Below, in pieces: positions 58,291 through 64,000 of a DNA stretch of 64,000 bases (the first letter of the stretch is position 1; every line of letters begins with the position of its first letter). Where the stretch lies: NCBI RefSeq assembly GCF_004798865.1, contig NW_025336087.1, forward strand, positions 14,406,462-14,470,461, in the 5' to 3' direction. This stretch comes from Varanus komodoensis. Lineage: Eukaryota > Chordata > Lepidosauria > Squamata > Varanidae. The translations under genes and the position numbers were made by a program. Under the pieces are notes generated by a model, which had not been told where the DNA came from, made no database searches, and saw nothing but the letters and a program-made list of their open reading frames with translations.

Positions 58291-58561
58291 GGACCATCCT
58301 GTACTCACACTGGCCAATTTCTTGCAAATTAGCAGGGTGATAAGATCGTGCTTACCCTAAGCAATGCTTTTGACTAGTGCAGATCAAAGAGGACTGCAGG
58401 AAATGGATAGCCCACAGCTTATGGGAGGGTATCAAATCACTTAAACTCCAGCTTCATGTCCAGCTAGCCTCCAACAAGGTATTGGTATGTGGGGAGAAGA
58501 GACTAGGGGTCAACTTCAGCTCATGCAAGAAAATTAAGTTTATATCTGTGAGGTAGACGCA

Positions 58562-59017
58562 CAGTGATGTGTTCAAGTCCTTTACTCCAAGTTTCAAGCC
58601 GAGTCTCAAGACTTTACTTTCAAGTAAAAGGCGAGTTTCAAGTCACTGCAAGACATTTTTGAGTCAAGTCTCAAGAGCCAACCCCTCCCCTGCCCCGCCT
58701 CCTTGTCCCTCCCTCTCTTGTGCCAAAAAGAAGAGCTGAAGCCTTGCCTTTCCTTCCTCCGATCACAACCCCCTCCTCCCTATCCTGCCCCTACCCCTTG
58801 CAACTCCCTGCCTCCCACTGCCTCTGCTGTGTTCATTCATGCCTGCCTTCCGGGATCTCCTGCTGCACAGTAAGCCCTGGAGCAACTGTCATAAAAAATG
58901 TAGAAATCTTGAGTTGAGTCAAGTCGCTAGCCTGTTGCTCCCAAGTTGAGTCTGAGTCGAGTCGCTAGTGCAACTGGAGTCAAGCTTGGGAACGAGTTGC
59001 TCAGTTCCCCAACACTG
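58562..59017. repeat. GAGTC/CAAGTC-rich element, possible hAT MITE
   Basis: The pentamers gagtc and aagtc recur about twenty times in two blocks, 58573-58675 and 58908-58985. The left block mixes caagtc with gagtctcaag and the right block reads gagttgagtcaagtcgctag. The outer ends cagtgatgtgttcaag and, reversed, cagtgttggggaactg are weakly inverted. No 8-bp duplication is clear. This is a decayed member of an interspersed family with a gactcaagtc texture; superfamily is inference. Confidence 0.5.
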
Positions 59018-59021
59018 CAGA

Positions 59022-59075
59022 TTTATTATTTATTGAAAGCTTTTGTATGCCGTCCTATTACACAGATGCATCATG
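59022..59075 (-). mobile_element. L2-type LINE 3' tail fragment
   Basis: It reads ttattatttattgaaagct, then tttgtatgccgtcctattac, the reversed tail pattern. Confidence 0.5.
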
Positions 59076-59457
59076 CCAATCTACATGAAAGAAGCTGATG
59101 ACCAGAAAGACTTCAGAGGAGGAAATATTCCAAGCAAGAATCGAGATTGCTAGTGGCTATACTCAAAAATACCTTGAGGGAAAAAAGAAAAAATTAAGAA
59201 CATTTGCTATGGTTATTTTCTTGTTAAATCAATAACATGGCTGTAGAATATATTAAGTCAAAGACCCACAGTCTCCACCCTTGCAAAGTGTGCTATGCCC
59301 TGACTGTGCATGGCTCGTGTGATTATTTACCAGAGTCCTGTTTACACTTCCTTGGGAGGAAGTGCCATTAGCTTTGCTTTTGAGATGACATGCATAGGCC
59401 TGCACCAGCAATGAGCAGATCAGACCAAAGACATTCGTCCGGCATGTAACAGAAATC

Positions 59458-59568
59458 CGTTCTTCCAGATGTGGTTGGAATGCAGCTCTCATCAGCTCTA
59501 GTCAGCAAAGCCAATAGTGGGAGATGATGGGAGCAGTAGTCCACCAACTTCTGGAAGGTCACATGCTG
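59458..59568. mobile_element. Palindromic MITE, diverged copy
   Basis: It contains ttcttccagatgtggttgga, atgcagctctcatcagctct, atgatgggagcagtagtcca and aacttctggaaggtcacatg. The two halves are degraded reverse complements, as in the copy at 41211. Confidence 0.62.
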
Positions 59569-59797
59569 TCTGTTTGAATATAGGTGCTGCTAAGAAGGAA
59601 CGAATCACTAGAGGTATAAAGGGGGGGGGTCTTCTCCTCCCACCCCCTCTTCTCTCTAAGGCTTTTTAAACATCCCAGCCATTGGTATTAATGACCAAAT
59701 CTGCTGAAGAGGAAAATAGAAATGACTTTCAATCTCACTAGTAGAGGAGTGAATAATATCCTAAAATAGAAAGAAATGTGTCTATCTGACAAAAAAG
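59569..59797. other. Unrecognised, with a G9 run
   Basis: A G9 run lies near 59620. Nothing else is recognisable. Confidence 0.35.
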
Positions 59798-59816
59798 TGA
59801 CAGCCTAATGCTGTCA
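59798..59816. promoter_or_regulatory. Inverted TGACAGC pair
   Basis: TGACAGC and GCTGTCA flank a ctaat spacer. TGACAG is the core of TALE (MEIS/TGIF) sites and TAAT is a homeodomain core. A chance occurrence is quite possible. Confidence 0.25.
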
Positions 59817-61015
59817 GCCAAGTGTGAAACCGAGAACACAATAAAAGCAACATGTAGATATTTTTACATCCCAGCTGCTTTGAGCCATTTCATGTGGGGA
59901 GAGCAAAATATTTGTTTTGCAAAGTCAACTGGTTTAAACTGTGATCGCGCACACGCTTAACTGGAGTGTTAGCATACTATTGAATTCAATATGGTTTCCT
60001 TTTGAATAAACATGCATAGGTTTGCATTACACAACCCAAGAATTAAAGCCCTGTTAATATTATGAAGGTCTGTGAAATACTGCATTTCTGAAGCCAAAAA
60101 GGTCTGAATGGGAGATTACTTGGTAATCCCATTTTTGCTTGCTTATTGGATTTATAAACCAAACCCAATAGTCCCACACATGACTCCAAAGAATATACAG
60201 TATAATCTGATTCACTGATGGATCAGGAAGCTAAGGGTTAATGCAGCATGGGAGCAGTACTATCATAAAAAATCTTCAGTTAAGATCTGGCAAAATTACT
60301 CAGCGGTCTGATACGATGCCATGTGTCAGCACCTGAAGTGTAAATTCACCCTTACCCACTGTAGGATGATACAGGAGGAATAGGCCCAGAATGTTTTGAT
60401 CATATTGATGACCTCAGATGCAGATAAAGTCTAATGATCTGAGTGGAGTGAAGAAGAGAGTGAGAGAGAACTATGGTAACAGCACTGCTATAGGAGTAGG
60501 ATAGTTTTGCAAGGGCAAGCCTTTTCCAACTAACCTTAGAAAGTTCTTCGAGAATGTCAGTGAGCATGTGGCTAGGGGTAAAGTGATAAACTAAGCAGAG
60601 GCAACTTGTTTACCCTGTGGGTTCCAGATTACCCTTTTCTTTTCCTGTAGCATTATACTGAATTAGTTGAGCTTTCTCAGAGTAACAAGGGACACATTGC
60701 AAGCAAATAGCTGCGGAGAGGTGCATGACACCTTTAAAATTACCCAACTTGTGGGTGAGAATTTGGCTTCTTAGCCTCTGTCTCTCCCCAAAAACTGCCT
60801 AGGGGAATAGCTGAGCTTTATTATGCTACAGCTTCATCTCTGATAGAGTGGATGGCACTTGATTGAAATTTAAAGTGTGTGCTAGTCTGCTTTATAATGC
60901 TGTGTGTAACAAAGTCACACAGCACAGGCACACACAGCAAACAGCACAGCTAAGGAGCAGACAGATACTATAGAAACACAGAACTGTAAATACTTTACAC
61001 TGAAACTAGGTGCAA
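59817..61015. other. Unrecognised non-coding stretch
   Basis: No gene or nameable repeat was seen. Confidence 0.45.
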
Positions 61016-61333
61016 CTAGGACACACAAGCAACAACAAGATCAAAGTTGAACTGTGTTGCAAAGGAGTGGATTGCAGGAAATAATTTTACAAAACAGTTG
61101 GTCTGGCTTGAAAGATGGATGTCACACAAGTCGCACACAATCACCAACAGCTCAACAATTCTCTCAATACTGCTATTCCAATAAAAGTGAACTCTTTCCT
61201 GTGTTTTCAGAGTGAATGAATTTGAGCACTTAATTTCAGGCATTCTATCAAGAGATTTGACATGTGATGAACTGGTTTCATTATAATCATCTTGTGAAAT
61301 ATTTGATAATAAATTGGGTATTCCATCATGCAC
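61016..61333 (-). other. 105-codon open frame of unknown nature
   Basis: The minus-strand product starts MHDGIPNLLSNISQDD and includes QERVHFYWNSSIERIVELLV and CDLCDIHLSSQTNCF. Its composition is more protein-like than most frames in the window (balanced charge, Cys and aromatic residues). I recognise no family, see no neighbouring exon, and the length is compatible with chance. Confidence 0.2.
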
Positions 61334-63084
61334 TGTTCACCCAACCATATATGGTTAATCACTCTCTAATTGGCAAGGTAAAGTAAGTACAAGTGCACAG
61401 CTGCTTTTAATATGCATGCTGAGGAGAAGCATACAATGTACTGTTGACATCTGTGCAACACACACACATCTGGATCTGCTCTGAGACTTGAGTGCTCACA
61501 GAAACATTTGACAATGATAGCTGAACCTACGCAAATTACGTCTTCACAAAATTGTTATTCCGAAGAACATCGATCCTTTCACCACCCCCACCCCACACAC
61601 ACACCAAGATGCTATTGTCACACTTGCTGATTATTCTGGGGAATGTTACGACCTGCTAGATTACTGACGCAAGGCACCTGCAAAGGCTAGATTGAATTAA
61701 CTATGAAAGGCTTAAATCATCCAGCGATGGCTCACCATGGTCTGTGTCATTGTGCTGGGTGACAGCATTGCCTTCTTATTGAAAAAGATACATCAGAAGC
61801 TGCAGAGGAGGGAGTTCGGCATACACACTGACACCATCAAGGAACCAGTAGGATAGGAAAAAGGTTCACATTCAAGGATCCTTTCCATTGGACATACAAC
61901 TTTTTCACATTTATATTTTCTGTAATGGTTTTGTTTCCATTTGTGTTGGACTGGCTCTACACATTCTAGCTTGATGGTTTTCAATTTATTTGTTTTTGGG
62001 TTACTCAACTATAGAAATTTAATGAATTCATTAGCTAGCTAATTATAAAGAAGAGAGTATCACCTCTTCTTAAGTAACACTCTGCAGATGTTTAATGGCA
62101 ACATCAGCTTAATTCAATAGAGGGAATGTCCAGCTGGCTTGTGTGACTGTTCAAGACAGCCTTATATAAACTACCAAGAAGAAATGGGTCAGGGTTGTTC
62201 TGGCCAGAATAGAATTGGGCTGTTATTGGCTACTGTAAAGAAGCACTGGTTATGATGGGCTTGGGTTCCATTGCACAAACCTTTCTTCCCTTTCTGGGCC
62301 TCATTTTTTGGCTGGATCATGAAAGCTAAAGTTAGGCCTGTTCTGGACAGTTCCCTCCTCAAGGCCATACAGGGTGCCTTTCTTAACTGACCTGAATAAT
62401 TCTCCCAGGAAGGCTTTGTGGGAAAATGTCCTTTCCTTCAAATTACAGACAGATAGTGGGCTTGCCAGTGCCTGGCTAAGGGAATTCTGCAAAATTACCT
62501 GGGGTGGGGATTAAAAGAAGGCCCAAAGCAAGATCATGGCTTTCTCGATTTTCTTATGTTGACTGACTGCATGTGGCAAACCAAGATCTGAGCCTTGCAG
62601 GGAAACCATTGCCCTTGGTAGGCTAACTATCATTGCTGGGAATGTACTACCAAACGATGCATGTAGGCATTTACTGTCCCCTTTCCCTTTCTTCCCTCTC
62701 CCTCTTTTATTCCTTTAATATATCTCTTTTCTACTTCCAGTTTGAGTGTGGTTTCTTCCAAAAGAATTCAGTACTAATTTCAGCACCTCTGGCTAAGAGA
62801 CTAGCTACCTAACTGTGTTTCATGGTGGCTGCAGCTTGCACACTTATTCCAGTCAGAAAATTATATCCAAAATGCTTGGCATTCCCATTTCTTCAAGCCG
62901 TAGTGGATGACTAAAGGGGTATGGTAGCTTACTGGCAAGGTTAGCCCTGCCTAGCCTGCAGGACATTTCTTGATTTACCTCCTTCCTTTATAGTTACTGT
63001 CACTTGTTTGGCATTGTGCTGGAAGCTACCACAATCCTGTATTTCCTGTCTCCATCATATATCTTAAGTATACATCTATACCTG
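61334..63084. other. Unrecognised non-coding stretch
   Basis: Short CA-rich patches occur near 61455 and 61590. No gene or nameable repeat was seen. Confidence 0.45.
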
Positions 63085-63391
63085 TGTGGAGAACCTGAGC
63101 CCAGGGCCCAAGTGGCTCCCCAGATAGCCCTACCAAACCATCAGGTGACTGGTGGTTTCCCAGCTGGTGCAGTTCCCCACCAGCAGCATTCTTCTCTCAG
63201 GCTTAGTTACCAACAGGAAGAACTAGTAATAAATGAATACAATTGAATAAATAAAAATGAAAGGGGCTTGCCCTTTTTTGCCTTCAGTTCTAGTTTTCAG
63301 TCCCAAAGTCTCTGAGAACTTCTCTGAAATGGAATTTAGCCCTTGGGGTGAAACCAGTTCAACACCCCTGATTTAAAGTTTAAGACTAAGA
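63085..63391. mobile_element. Possible hAT-like MITE, decayed
   Basis: The left side reads gtgtggagaacctgagccca. The reverse complement of the right side reads caggggtgttgaactggttt. These are weakly inverted and of a type seen in hAT MITEs. No target duplication is visible. Confidence 0.35.
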
Positions 63392-64000
63392 TTTATTGGA
63401 TCAGATCCAGACTAAGCTAGTTTGCACTGAAATCAATGCAATTTAAGTTTGCCATTTCTAAATATTCCAATTGATCTCAGTGGGAACCACTTGTGACTAA
63501 CTTAATCGGAATCCATTACACTTTTTAATTATTTCTTAAGCAGAATTAATATTTGTGTGTTGTTTTTCCTTAACGCACTCTGGGCATCATGATAAAGCTA
63601 GCCTTTGTGAATGTGTCCTTTTTAAAGTCAGTAAGTTGTGCTGGTACTGCACAATGCCAATGTGGGGCAGCTGATGTGAAACCTGAATAGGGTATCTGGA
63701 TAGCTGAAATTACTAGAGTATCTGAGGGGCACCAAAAGCTCACTTGGACTTTTATATTTTCCCATAAGCATTCATAAAATAACTGTTTGGGGAAACTATG
63801 GTATCCTAAGCTTGGTTGCTATGCCTGTTTATCAGGAAAATACTGTTAATGCTATCTCAGTACCAGCCACCTATAAACCATTTTTACTTAACATTCAGGA
63901 TGCTGCTAAGAATAGAAGACAATAATAAAAACAATATGTAAAGGCCAGACTAGAACTTCACTTACTTATTAATTAGAGGGCTCCTCAATCAATTTCTTAA
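63392..64000. other. Unrecognised non-coding stretch
   Basis: No gene or nameable repeat was seen up to the window edge. Confidence 0.4.

Noticed and set aside
1-64000. LTR retroelements, CRISPR arrays, operons or other microbial features
   Set aside because: No paired long terminal repeats or retroviral-type genes, no regularly spaced short repeats with unique spacers, and no operon-like gene arrangement were seen.

Overview
This window is vertebrate nuclear DNA, most likely from a squamate reptile and probably a lizard. The evidence is its repeat mix: a BovB/RTE LINE fragment, several CR1 LINE pieces, many L2-type LINE 3' tails, a tRNA-headed SINE whose tail resembles those LINE tails, short palindromic MITEs, and hAT, Tc1 and Tigger-like DNA transposons. 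I found no complete host protein-coding gene, no convincing host exon and no functional RNA gene. The window therefore reads as intergenic or long-intron sequence. No LTR retroelement, CRISPR array or prokaryotic feature was recognised.

Layout. 1-8 kb: unrecognised sequence, then a 5'-truncated BovB (3.77-4.25 kb), two MITEs (5.17 and 5.94 kb), a SINE and LINE tails. 8-20 kb: mostly unique sequence with scattered LINE tails, small palindromic repeats, SINEs and a CR1 3' end. 20-31 kb: SINE, L2-type 3' ends, a decayed Tc1 transposon (25.5-26.7 kb) and a cluster of hAT elements (28.8-30.9 kb). 31-35 kb: microsatellite, a small GC-rich patch, a possible conserved non-coding block and another hAT MITE. 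35-37.2 kb: an intronless retrocopy-like segment directly beside a 1.4 kb CR1 that keeps recognisable reverse transcriptase motifs. 37-50 kb: LINE tails, a tRNA-derived SINE head, tandem repeats and long unexplained stretches. 50-55 kb: two related Tigger/pogo-type non-autonomous elements in the same orientation, one of which still carries the end of a transposase gene. 55-64 kb: the best SINE copy, a CR1 3' end, other repeats and unique sequence.

The most informative parts are the DNA transposons whose target-site duplications can be read directly (33.2, 30.6 and 5.9 kb for hAT; 50.8 and 54.1 kb for TA-flanked Tigger-like elements), the transposase tail inside the 50.8 kb element, and the retrocopy-like segment next to the CR1. 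The longest open frames (up to 235 codons) look like chance or repeat-derived frames. All family names come from recognising motifs by eye; no database search was run.
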